Source: a virus. From it: a DNA stretch of 41,499 bases. Location: positions 1 to 41,499 of the IMG/VR virus record IMGVR_UViG_3300008113_006810, one strand, 5' to 3'. A program made the translations under genes and the position numbers. The notes beneath the pieces were generated by a model. It did not search any database. It saw only the letters and a list, made by a program, of their open reading frames with translations, and was not told the DNA's origin. Shown here piece after piece: positions 33,771 to 41,108 of this stretch; within the stretch, counting starts at the first letter, position 1, and every line of letters begins with the position of its first letter.

Positions 33771-34058
33771 ATGTTCATAATGTCTACTAAAGAAAAACAG
33801 GAGTATACACGAAAGAGTAAATTGGGTAAGGAACACCATTACTCAAGATTTAACACCATATTAATTTTTAGATGCGACTGTTGTGATCAGGAATTTAAGA
33901 GATATAGGAAGAACGTTGATCCAAAAAGAGTCAGCAACAATTATTTTCATGTTTGCTCAAATTGTGACTCTAAAAGATTTGCCCAGAAAAAGGGCGTAGA
34001 AAAAAGACTGATTTGGGATATGCCAGCAAGCAGTACCTTGCCAGTGGGAAAATATTAA
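33771..34058 (+). CDS. Small zinc-ribbon protein
   Basis: A basic protein of 95 residues from the ATG at 33771, or 92 from 33780; the longer upstream reading is only an open frame through the promoter region. Two Cys pairs, CDCCDQEF and CSNCDSKRF, about 27 residues apart, make a likely zinc ribbon. The N-terminus (YTRKSKLGKEHHYSR) and linker (RYRKNVDPKRVSNN) are rich in Lys and Arg, so nucleic-acid binding is plausible. It is one of three plus-strand genes. It is convergent with sufA, and the stops of the two genes share the palindrome TTAA. Confidence 0.7.
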   Translation: MFIMSTKEKQEYTRKSKLGKEHHYSRFNTILIFRCDCCDQEFKRYRKNVDPKRVSNNYFHVCSNCDSKRFAQKKGVEKRLIWDMPASSTLPVGKY

Positions 34059-34360
34059 AAACTAACACTTTCCCCACAGCCGCAGGTATTTTTGACTTGT
34101 GGATTAATTATTTTTAATGTTGAGCTAAAAGTACTTGTTTCTAAATCTATTGTTGAATCTTGAACGTATAGATATGTCATTTTATCTATCAAAACTTTAG
34201 CTCCGTGCTGTTCCATTACAATATCATTGTCTTGATTAGAATCAGCAACTGCCCATTCATATTTGAACCCGTTACATCCGCTTTCTTTTACCTTCAGCCT
34301 AAACCCAATATCACTTTTGGATTTGATATATTTTGCGGCTGCTTCAGTGATTTCAATCAT
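34055..34360 (-). CDS. sufA: A-type Fe-S carrier (SufA/IscA/ErpA)
   Basis: A 101-residue A-type carrier that receives Fe-S clusters from the SufBCD scaffold and passes them to apo-proteins. The three conserved cysteines are present: C29 in KESGCNGFKY and C93, C95 in NTCGCGESVSF. Length and spacing are normal. It is the last gene of the suf operon and overlaps sufT by 8 bases. Single A-type carriers are common in marine T4-like phages; here it sits in a full pathway. SufA, IscA and ErpA cannot be told apart with confidence, but the context favours SufA. Confidence 0.93.
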   Translation of the reverse strand: MIEITEAAAKYIKSKSDIGFRLKVKESGCNGFKYEWAVADSNQDNDIVMEQHGAKVLIDKMTYLYVQDSTIDLETSTFSSTLKIINPQVKNTCGCGESVSF

Positions 34361-34661
34361 AAATTCCTAACTCCAATTTAGCTTCATCTGACATCATGTC
34401 CTTGGTCCATGGTGGATCCCAAACGATGTTTAGTTTAACTTCTTTGACTTCTGGTATTTCTTTTATTGCTTCTTCGACCTCATTTGGTAGTGTTTCTGCT
34501 GCCGGGCAGAAAGCACTAGTCAAAGTCATGTTAACTGTGACCGAGTCATTAACTACGCATATATCGTAAACTAATCCTAAGTCGTAAATATTTACATGAA
34601 TTTCAGGATCATAAACTGTGCGTATTGCTTCAATTATCTGCTCTTTTGTTGGCGATTTCAT
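34353..34661 (-). CDS. sufT: SufT/MIP18-family (DUF59) protein
   Basis: A 102-residue protein of the MIP18/PaaD family that helps mature Fe-S proteins. The DPE motif (18-20), NIYDLGLVYDI and the conserved Cys in SAFCPAAETLP (about 52) are typical, followed by VKLNIVWDPPWTKDMMS. In alphaproteobacteria sufT often lies in the suf operon, as here. It overlaps the end of sufE by about 30 bases, so the two are tightly coupled. Confidence 0.92.
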   Translation of the reverse strand: MKSPTKEQIIEAIRTVYDPEIHVNIYDLGLVYDICVVNDSVTVNMTLTSAFCPAAETLPNEVEEAIKEIPEVKEVKLNIVWDPPWTKDMMSDEAKLELGIYD

Positions 34662-35049
34662 AAATTCTCGTAATTAAATTTCCAACTCCGTTTTGTCGTC
34701 CTGGAGTTAGCAGTCCAGCTATTCCAAGACTGTTTAAAATTTTTGGATCAGTTTCAAGTATCTCTTCTTTAGTTTTGCCATTAAAAATTTCTAAAATAAT
34801 AGAAACTAGACCTCTGACTATCTTAGCTTCGCTGTAGGCTTTAAATTCTAATTTTTTGTCTCCAAAGTCCCTAATCCATAATTTACTCTGACATCCTAAT
34901 ACCAAATATTGTGGGATTTGATATATTTCCCCCAACTCTGGTAATTTATCCCCGTAGTCAATTATATACTCATACTTGAGCATGTCGTCATCAAACAACT
35001 CAAGTTCATCTCTAATTTCAGATATCTTATCTTTAATTGAGTTTTTCAT
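34630..35049 (-). CDS. sufE: SufE sulfur-transfer protein
   Basis: A 139-residue SufE that takes the persulfide sulfur from SufS and passes it to SufB. The acceptor Cys is C53 in YLVLGCQSKLWI, matching the GCQS motif of bacterial SufE. VRGLVSIILEIFNGKT and LTPGRQNGVGN are also family features. I start it at the ATG at 35049, not four codons upstream, because family members begin close to this point; it overlaps the sufS end by 17 bases. Complete by length. Confidence 0.92.
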   Translation of the reverse strand: MKNSIKDKISEIRDELELFDDDMLKYEYIIDYGDKLPELGEIYQIPQYLVLGCQSKLWIRDFGDKKLEFKAYSEAKIVRGLVSIILEIFNGKTKEEILETDPKILNSLGIAGLLTPGRQNGVGNLITRIYEIANKRADN

Positions 35050-36238
35050 AACAAGTAACAAGGCCTTTTTTTAGTTTATCAATGTCTTCTTTAGTATTGT
35101 AACATGCCCAACTGGCACGAACAACACCATTAATAAACTTTTCTTCTACAATAGGTTGAGCGCACAAAAACCCACTTCGAACTGCAATGTTTTGTGCTTC
35201 TAATAGTTGTGCAACATCACTAGGATGGCAATTTTTAATATTAAAACTAATAAGTCCTGCTTTGTAGAAGTTTGGATGAAATTGATCAATGAAGTCTAAC
35301 TCATTTAGCATCATTTGTATATTTGCATTCATGAGTTTATTGTGTACTTTAATTTCCTCAATATCGTAACTTAAAAACCAATCAATGGCGGCACCCATGG
35401 CAATGACTCCTCCAATATTAGGAGTTCCTGCCTCCAACCTCCAAGGAAGTTGATTAACTCTTATAGTATCCCAACTAACAGAACTAATCATATCTCCGCC
35501 CCAAAGTAGTGGCTCTATTTTTTCTAAGTATTTGTGCTTCCCATATAGAACACCAACACCTGTAGGTCCGTATAATTTATGAGCACTGAAAGCAATAAAA
35601 TCTGCGTCTAAATCTTGAACATCAACTTTTTCTTTGGCAATACTTTGTGCGGCATCTAGAACTGTTATACCCTCAAATTCTTTTACTAACTTAAAAAGAT
35701 CTTTAATAGGCTGTACATTGCCAATAGTATTATTAACGTGTGCGATACTGAAAAGCACTTTTCCATTGCATTCTTCTAATACTTCTTCTAACTGTGCTAA
35801 GTCTAAAGATCCGTCTTTAATGACATTTATTTTTTGGAAGTTAATGCCATATTTTTCAGCTACATTGATCCAAGGTAGAAGGTTGGCATGATGCTCACTT
35901 TCAGTAACAATGATTGTATCATTAGGACCCCATTTATTACAAATGCCAAGTGCTATCAGATTAATACTATGCGTGGTACCACTTGTAAAAACTATTTCGC
36001 TATCTTTTTTTGCATTGATTAAAGTCTTGACTTTACTACGAACACCTTCATATTCTTCAGTGGCTCGTTCTGCTAATCTATGTATACCTCGATGTATGTT
36101 TGCTTTATAATTTTTATGATAATCCACCAAAGCATCTACAACCACATCCGGGCAAAAGGTTGTGGCTGCATTATCAAAATATGTTACGTTAGGAAGACTA
36201 AACTCTTGTTTAATCTCGGAAAAAATCCTTGATTTCAT
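35033..36238 (-). CDS. sufS: SufS cysteine desulfurase
   Basis: A 401-residue PLP enzyme that converts cysteine to alanine and leaves persulfide sulfur for Fe-S assembly. The PLP Lys is K221 in FSAHKLYGPTGVGVLYGK, D195 and Q198 are in VLDAAQSI, and the SEHHAN motif is at 114-119. The active Cys is C359 in RSGFLCAQP, placing it in the group II (SufS) class. Length is normal for the family. It overlaps sufD by 29 bases and sufE by 17. All catalytic residues seen are intact, so an active enzyme is expected. Confidence 0.95.
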   Translation of the reverse strand: MKSRIFSEIKQEFSLPNVTYFDNAATTFCPDVVVDALVDYHKNYKANIHRGIHRLAERATEEYEGVRSKVKTLINAKKDSEIVFTSGTTHSINLIALGICNKWGPNDTIIVTESEHHANLLPWINVAEKYGINFQKINVIKDGSLDLAQLEEVLEECNGKVLFSIAHVNNTIGNVQPIKDLFKLVKEFEGITVLDAAQSIAKEKVDVQDLDADFIAFSAHKLYGPTGVGVLYGKHKYLEKIEPLLWGGDMISSVSWDTIRVNQLPWRLEAGTPNIGGVIAMGAAIDWFLSYDIEEIKVHNKLMNANIQMMLNELDFIDQFHPNFYKAGLISFNIKNCHPSDVAQLLEAQNIAVRSGFLCAQPIVEEKFINGVVRASWACYNTKEDIDKLKKGLVTCYEKLN

Positions 36239-37034
36239 CTTGAATATCCGTATGTGGAATTAAATTAATAATTCTGTCTTGGTGTATCTCAGCCAGTAGT
36301 TTTTTAGCATTTTCTAGACTAATTCCTCTACTCTGTAAGTACCATAAACTTTCTGCGTCTATCTGTCCAACAGTACAGTTGTGTCTAGCTTCAACGTCGC
36401 CGCATTCTATCATTAATTGTGGAATACTAAATGCTTGTCCAGTTTCATCTTTAATGATACTAGCATTTGATACTTGGGTCAAACTACCATTGGTATCTTT
36501 GTCTATTTTAACATAGCCTTGGAAAACAGTTCTTCCTTTGTTACTTGAAGAACAATTTACTAATTGTTGACTTATAACATTTGGCCCGGCATGATAAACT
36601 TTAGCAATAATTTCACTGCTTCCATTCATATCGTTTTCGGCTAAACCATAAATGTTTATTTCAGAATTTTCATATGCTTCGCATTCAAATATATGTTTGT
36701 TAAGTTTACCATCTTTTACAAATATTCCAATATTTAGAATACTATTTGGCTCACAAGACACATTATATAAAAATACCTGTTGAGTTTGATCACCGCCTTC
36801 ACAAATAATATAAAGATCTAGCTTACTAGAATCCCTTCCTACTATTTGTAAATTTTTACACAGAAGTTCGTTTTCTGTTGGGCTCAGTCTCAAAATCATC
36901 ACATCGTCAGTACCCTCTTTAATTTGCAGGCAATTAGCATCGATCATTTTAAATTGCTTGCCAAAGTATTGCGAAGGACTGTAGGCCCAATCAGGGTCTG
37001 CTTTGTCTACTTTAAGAAAACTTTCGATAGCCAT
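36210..37034 (-). CDS. sufD: SufD scaffold subunit, short form
   Basis: A 274-residue SufD, partner of SufB in the SufBC2D scaffold. The C-terminal core is clear: IECGDVEARHNCTVGQID carries the conserved His (HNC, matching E. coli H360), then ESLWYLQSRGISLENAKKLL. The usual N-terminal ~130 residues of bacterial SufD (about 420 residues) are missing, leaving the beta-helix and C-terminal helices. I start it at the ATG at 37034, with GGGA about 12 bases before it, 23 bases inside the sufC end. The short form may reflect loss of a dispensable domain or a phage-specific scaffold. Confidence 0.88.
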   Translation of the reverse strand: MAIESFLKVDKADPDWAYSPSQYFGKQFKMIDANCLQIKEGTDDVMILRLSPTENELLCKNLQIVGRDSSKLDLYIICEGGDQTQQVFLYNVSCEPNSILNIGIFVKDGKLNKHIFECEAYENSEINIYGLAENDMNGSSEIIAKVYHAGPNVISQQLVNCSSSNKGRTVFQGYVKIDKDTNGSLTQVSNASIIKDETGQAFSIPQLMIECGDVEARHNCTVGQIDAESLWYLQSRGISLENAKKLLAEIHQDRIINLIPHTDIQDEIKDFFRD

Positions 37035-37737
37035 TTTCAATGATCCCTTTAATAATTCTTTTATCACCGGATTTTACGATTTTGCCGTCTACAATAACAT
37101 GAACATGTGTTGGCTTTATTGTTTCAAGGATCGTTGGTTGATGAGTAATAATTAATGCTGCCTTACCCTTTTTTGACAAAAATGATTTGATATCAGAAGA
37201 AATTGTTTTAACTGCGTCTACATCTAGCCCGCTATCAATTTCATCTAGAATTAATAGTGTGGGATCTAAAAGATTCATTTGTAAAACTTCATTCTTTTTC
37301 TTCTCACCACCACTAGCCCCGTAGTTAAAATCTCGTTTCATCCACTCAGAGCCAAGATCAAATTTTTGAATAAGTTTCTTATAATCAGAAATGATATCTG
37401 AACTGCTACGATTATCTTCTCTAGCTTTTAAAATATCTCTAGACAGTTGCAAGTTGCTTATGCCATCAATTTCTGGAGGATCTTGGAACGTCATAAAAAT
37501 TCCCATCCTACTTCTAACGTCTGGAGTTAAAGGATTTAATATTCTTCTTTTGAAGTTCATTTTTCCATTTGTAATTTTGTAGTCTGGATTGCCCGCAATC
37601 ACATTAGCTAAAGAACTTTTACCAGCTCCGTTAGGACCCATTACAGCATGTATTTCGCCTTCTTTTATCTCTAAATCAATACCAGATAGTATTTCACTAT
37701 CTTCAACATTGACATGCAAATTTGTTATTTTTAACAT
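37012..37737 (-). CDS. sufC: SufC ATPase
   Basis: A 241-residue ABC-type ATPase that drives the SufBCD scaffold. Walker A GPNGAGKS is at 34-41, the Q-loop at TFQDPPE (about 83-89), the signature SGGEKKKNE at 142-150, Walker B LLILDEIDSG at 161-170 and the switch His in IITHQP (199). There is no membrane partner in the operon, as expected, since SufC acts with soluble SufB and SufD. Complete and apparently active. Confidence 0.95.
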   Translation of the reverse strand: MLKITNLHVNVEDSEILSGIDLEIKEGEIHAVMGPNGAGKSSLANVIAGNPDYKITNGKMNFKRRILNPLTPDVRSRMGIFMTFQDPPEIDGISNLQLSRDILKAREDNRSSSDIISDYKKLIQKFDLGSEWMKRDFNYGASGGEKKKNEVLQMNLLDPTLLILDEIDSGLDVDAVKTISSDIKSFLSKKGKAALIITHQPTILETIKPTHVHVIVDGKIVKSGDKRIIKGIIENGYRKFS

Positions 37738-37758
37738 TATCCTATTGAATCCTTAATT

Positions 37759-38070
37759 TTAATTTGTAGCATTTAGCAGTTCTTTCATTTCACCGCTTTG
37801 ATACATTTCCATCATAATGTCACTGCCGCCAATAAATTCACCGTTAATATATAACTGAGGTATTGTAGGCCAGTTGCTAAATTGTTTAATGTTTGATCTC
37901 AAATCGTTATCTTCTAATACGTTTCGACTTTCAAATTGAGATATTCCAGATGCTCGTAATATTTGCACAGCTTGATGACTAAATCCACAAGCTGGTGTTT
38001 GAGGGTTTCCTTTCATAAAAAGCACTATTTTATTTTGTTCTACTAGTTGTTTAATTTCATCTAAGCTCAT
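37759..38070 (-). CDS. grxD: Monothiol glutaredoxin (Grx4/GrxD type, CGFS)
   Basis: A 103-residue glutaredoxin with the CGFS active site (28-31) in [14 protein letters not shown] and the glutathione-binding [23 protein letters not shown] glutaredoxins hold a [2Fe-2S] cluster with glutathione and act as carriers, often with A-type proteins. Its gene sits inside the suf operon between sufB and sufC, overlapping sufB by ATGA. That placement makes cluster transfer, not redox defence, the likely role. Confidence 0.95.
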   Translation of the reverse strand: MSLDEIKQLVEQNKIVLFMKGNPQTPACGFSHQAVQILRASGISQFESRNVLEDNDLRSNIKQFSNWPTIPQLYINGEFIGGSDIMMEMYQSGEMKELLNATN

Positions 38071-39491
38071 CCTAATGATCCCTCAATTTTAATACTCATT
38101 AATTTTTGGGCTTCCGCCGCAAACTCTAATGGAAGTGTTTTAAAAACTTCCTTACAAAATCCGTTAACAATTGTAGTAGCCGCCTGTTCAGTATCCATGC
38201 CTCGTTGACCAAGATAGAACAACTGTTTTTCACTTAATCTACCAGTTGATGCTTCGTGCTCAATTATTGAATCTTTATTTTTAACTTCAACGTAAGGAAT
38301 AGTGTTAGCTATACCTTCATCGCCAATTATCATACTGTCGCACTGTGTAAAATTTCTAGCTCCTGTAGCACCTGGCATTATGTTTACAAGTCCTCGATAT
38401 GTATTAACACTTTGATCCATGCTAATTCCTTTACTGATAATTGTACTGCTAGTATTCTTACCAATATGAATCATTTTAGTGCCTGTATCAGCTTGCTGTT
38501 TTCCTTTTGTTAATGCTACGCTATAAAATTCGCCAATAGAATTATCGCCTTTAAGTATACAACTTGGATACTTCCAGGTAATGGCTGACCCGGTTTCAAC
38601 CTGTGTCCAACTTATTTTACTATTGTCTCCTTTGCAAATACCACGTTTAGTGACAAAATTATAAATGCCGCCTTTACCATCTTTGTCGCCAGGATACCAA
38701 TTTTGTACAGTTGAATATTTTATTTCTGCACCTTTTAACGCCACCAATTCAACTACTGCGGCATGCAATTGGTTTTCATCACGCTTGGGCGCAGTACACC
38801 CTTCTAGATAACTTACATAACTTCCTTCGTCTGCAATTATCAAAGTTCTTTCAAATTGTCCAGTATTGGCTTCATTTATTCTAAAATAGGTACTTAGTTC
38901 TAACGGACAGCGCACGCCTTTAGGTATGTAAACAAAACTGCCGTCAGTAAAAACTGCACTATTAAGACAAGAATAAAAATTATCTCTTTGTGGAACAACA
39001 GATCCTAAATATTCTTTGACAAGATCAGGATATTTTTTTACTGCTTCGCTGATACTACAAAAAATAATTCCTTGATCTTCTAATTCTTTTTTGTGAGTAG
39101 TACCTAAACTCTCGCTATCTAGTACAGCATCAACAGCAACACCTGCCAACCATTTTTGTTCTTCAAGAGGGATTCCTAATTTTTCAAAATCTTTCAAAAT
39201 ATCAGGATCAACTTCACTTAAATCTTTTGGTCGCTTTTTTGGTCTGCTGAAGTAACTTATGTCTTCAAAGTCAACTCTTTCGTAGTTAAGAGTAGACCAA
39301 GATGGTTCAGACATTTCGAGCCAAGATTGATAAGCCTTAAGTCGCCAATCCAAAAGCCAATCAGGTTCCTCTTTCAATGAGGAAATCTTTTTTATTACTT
39401 CTTGGTTTAACCCTTTGGATATTGTTTCAGACTCGAAATCAAATGCCCAACCATACTTGTATTCTTGTTTTTCTAATTTATTATGGTCCAT
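38067..39491 (-). CDS. sufB: SufB scaffold subunit
   Basis: A 474-residue SufB, the main Fe-S scaffold. [17 protein letters not shown] opens the protein. [14 protein letters not shown] holds the conserved Cys (E. coli C254), [14 protein letters not shown] the second Cys (C405) and [15 protein letters not shown] the Glu (E434). [24 protein letters not shown] is the usual N-terminal helical part, so it is full length. I use the ATG at 39491; a TTG at 39527 is the -35 box of the promoter and cannot be the start. The -10 box lies 7 bases before the ATG, so the mRNA should be almost leaderless. First gene of the operon. Confidence 0.95.
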   Translation of the reverse strand: MDHNKLEKQEYKYGWAFDFESETISKGLNQEVIKKISSLKEEPDWLLDWRLKAYQSWLEMSEPSWSTLNYERVDFEDISYFSRPKKRPKDLSEVDPDILKDFEKLGIPLEEQKWLAGVAVDAVLDSESLGTTHKKELEDQGIIFCSISEAVKKYPDLVKEYLGSVVPQRDNFYSCLNSAVFTDGSFVYIPKGVRCPLELSTYFRINEANTGQFERTLIIADEGSYVSYLEGCTAPKRDENQLHAAVVELVALKGAEIKYSTVQNWYPGDKDGKGGIYNFVTKRGICKGDNSKISWTQVETGSAITWKYPSCILKGDNSIGEFYSVALTKGKQQADTGTKMIHIGKNTSSTIISKGISMDQSVNTYRGLVNIMPGATGARNFTQCDSMIIGDEGIANTIPYVEVKNKDSIIEHEASTGRLSEKQLFYLGQRGMDTEQAATTIVNGFCKEVFKTLPLEFAAEAQKLMSIKIEGSLG

Positions 39492-39498
39492 ACTGATT

Positions 39499-39527
39499 AT
39501 TATAAGATATTTGTTAATGTTTGTCAA
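39499..39527 (-). promoter_or_regulatory. Perfect consensus sigma70 promoter of the suf operon
   Basis: On the minus strand TTGACA at 39527-39522, a 17-base spacer and TATAAT at 39504-39499. Seven bases lie between the -10 box and the ATG at 39491, leaving a leader of about zero or one base. No Fur or IscR site is obvious. This should give strong, host-polymerase-driven, early transcription of all eight genes. Confidence 0.9.
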
Positions 39528-39590
39528 GCATTCATTTTTTATTTAGTGGTTAAGATGCCGGCATAATTAAAAGACAAGGAGATTAAAATT

Positions 39591-39908
39591 ATGATTAAAT
39601 TTTTAAAATCATTAATGGGCTATCCAACTGAAGCTGAAAAAGCCGCTGCCAAGCAGTCTGCCGCAGAAGCGCCTTATAAAGTTGAAGCTCCAGCTGTTAA
39701 GGTTGAAGATACTAGCTCTGTAGCAGTTCCTGCAGCCAAAACAACTAGAGCAAAGGCACCAGCTAAGCCAAAGGCACCAGCAAAGGCAAAAGCCCCTGCA
39801 AAGCCAAAGGCACCAGCTAAAATTAAAGCCCCTGCAAAGGCAACGGCTAAGCCAAAGGCACCTGCAAAGGCACCTGCTAAGCCAAGAGCGCCAAAGAAGA
39901 CCAAATAA
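39591..39908 (+). CDS. Histone-H1-like Ala/Lys/Pro-rich protein
   Basis: A 105-residue protein. A short N-terminal helix (MIKFLKSLMGYPTEAEKAA) and a linker lead into a highly basic tail from about residue 50, made of AKPKAPAKAKAPAK-type repeats, resembling the tail of linker histone H1 and of bacterial histone-like proteins. It probably binds DNA or RNA non-specifically and could help condense DNA. AAGGAG lies 9 bases before the ATG, supporting this start. It is divergent from the suf operon and convergent with uvsE. Antisense readings across the repeat are artefacts. Confidence 0.75.
   Translation: MIKFLKSLMGYPTEAEKAAAKQSAAEAPYKVEAPAVKVEDTSSVAVPAAKTTRAKAPAKPKAPAKAKAPAKPKAPAKIKAPAKATAKPKAPAKAPAKPRAPKKTK
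39740..39900 (+). repeat. Short tandem Ala-Lys-Pro codon repeat
   Basis: AAGGCACCAGC and close variants (AAAGCCCCTGC, AAGGCACCTGC) recur about ten times in frame. The repeat encodes the KAPAK units of the H1-like tail. Such arrays vary in copy number by slippage. Confidence 0.8.
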
Positions 39909-39937
39909 TTATAAAGAATTAGAGATCTTCTTGATAT

Positions 39938-39964
39938 AAGAAAAGCCCCTTTGGGGCTTTCTTA
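39938..39964. terminator. Bidirectional terminator between H1-like gene and uvsE
   Basis: AAAGCCCC, loop TTT, GGGGCTTT with A-rich and T-rich flanks lies between the stop codons of two convergent genes. It gives a U tract on either strand. Confidence 0.85.
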
Positions 39965-40848
39965 TTGAGCATATTCGTATAAAGCTCGACTGGCTAAATT
40001 CTTAGCCTTGCTTTCGCACATAATGTCAAAATTATCTCGAAAAGTAAGTGCCCAATCATTAACAGCATTGTTCCAGTAAAAATTGCTGTGTGCTCTTAGT
40101 TTTGCTTTCTTGTAGCCGTTTTCTAGCAAAAGCTCCAAGTTTGGGCTATTGGCAGTGTCATGATCTCTGAGTACATCTTCACGACTAACACTGTAATGTA
40201 TAACAGGGCGGACACCACGCCAACTATCAATAACTTTTTTAACACGGTCATCATTGGCATTTATATACTCTCCAGTTTTAACCCAGTGATGGTGTATGTC
40301 TAACACCAAAGCGAGATCGTTTGCCAATTCGAGACTGGCTTCGATTCCCCAACTGATTTCGTCGTTTTCGATAGTAATACAGTTTCTCGCCTCTGGTGAG
40401 AGACGCCCAAGTGCGGCTTTGATGCCTGCGGGACCGGCTCTACCTGATATGTGGACATTGATTTTAAAGTCTTGGAACGTTGAGCCATAGCCCATCCATC
40501 TAACCATATCTGCATGATATTCAAACTCCTCTATAGAACGGTTAACAATATCTGGATTGTCACTTGCCAGCACAGTAAATTGACCAGGATGAAAACTAAG
40601 GCGAACATTACGGGCTCTAGCAATATCCCCCACTTGTTTAAAATGCTTACTGGCGGTCTAGTGGATTCAATATTTTGTTTAACTAAAGACCAAAGTTTAT
40701 CAACAGCAACATCTTTAGTTTGACGATTAAGCCAAGCTACAGTTGTTGCCCCAGTATTGTATTTCTTACAATCGTCAGTTGGTTTAATTCCATCAACTTG
40801 ATTGGGGTGATCAATCCATTTACACGCAAAACCAATACGTTTAATCAT
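39962..40848 (-). pseudogene. uvsE: UV endonuclease UvsE/UVDE, broken by internal deletion and frameshift
   Basis: UVDE nicks DNA 5' of UV photoproducts. The N-terminal part (ATG at 40848) starts MIKRIGFACKWID and has GATTVAWLNRQTK and KLWSLVKQNIEST. The C-terminal part, in another frame, runs from about 40657: SKHFKQVGDIARARNVRLSF, then HPGQFTVLASDNPD, IHHHWV and HYSVSREDV with metal-binding His and Glu. Between them the family has about 50 residues with a R.SSDLLP..TH segment. That segment is missing, and the frames do not join, so the N-terminal frame drifts into an unrelated tail that stops at 40531. A deletion of 3n+1 or 3n+2 bases near 40650-40670 explains both. An assembly error is possible. 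Confidence 0.8.
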
Positions 40849-40865
40849 ATTTACATTCAATAAAA

Positions 40866-40897
40866 AAGGACATAATACATTATAGCATTATGTCCTT
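40866..40897 (-). terminator. Terminator hairpin with -10 box in the loop
   Basis: The minus-strand RNA AAGGACAUAAU, 10-base loop, AUUAUGUCCUU is an 11-bp perfect stem followed by UUUUA. It can end transcription from the queD side. The loop GCTATAATGT carries the -10 box TATAAT of the uvsE promoter. Confidence 0.8.
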
Positions 40898-40907
40898 GGA
40901 TTGTCAA
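40879..40907 (-). promoter_or_regulatory. Consensus sigma70 promoter for uvsE
   Basis: On the minus strand TTGACA at 40907-40902, 17 bases, TATAAT at 40884-40879. The likely start ATG at 40848 is 30 bases downstream. Promoter and terminator stem overlap, so a terminator hairpin surrounds the -10 box. Confidence 0.88.
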
Positions 40908-40916
40908 TGACAGATT

Positions 40917-41108
40917 TTACCAATGTCTAATTACATTAGCAATGATAAACAAACAGGTGACAACGTGAATAACCACCCAAAACGTTTTTAAAAATAATGC
41001 TATACGTGCTTCACGCACAGTCAAAATAGGAACGTCTGGACGGTCATCATCCGTTTTTCCCATCAAGTGCCCAGTTGCTCGAGCCCATATTTTTTCAAAA
41101 CTGTTCAT
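40917..41108 (-). CDS. Small single-TM protein
   Basis: A 63-residue protein. The soluble part MNSFEKIWARATGHLMGKTD with DRPDVPILTVREARIALFLK is followed by a C-terminal helix (KTFWVVIHVVTCLFIIANVI) ending in RHW. This looks like a conserved small membrane protein of T4-like marine phages; its function is unknown. The ATG overlaps the stop of the queD-like gene by ATGA. It could take part in takeover of the host membrane or be a QueD-linked accessory. Confidence 0.7.
   Translation of the reverse strand: MNSFEKIWARATGHLMGKTDDDRPDVPILTVREARIALFLKTFWVVIHVVTCLFIIANVIRHW

Noticed and set aside
39491-39527. Longer SufB start at a TTG (39527)
   Set aside because: That TTG is the first half of the -35 box TTGACA, so it would not be in the mRNA; SufB family alignment favours the ATG at 39491.
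39674-39904. Minus-strand Ala/Gly/Phe-rich reading frame opposite the H1-like gene
   Set aside because: It is the reverse reading of the Ala-Lys-Pro repeat; no ribosome site and unnatural composition.
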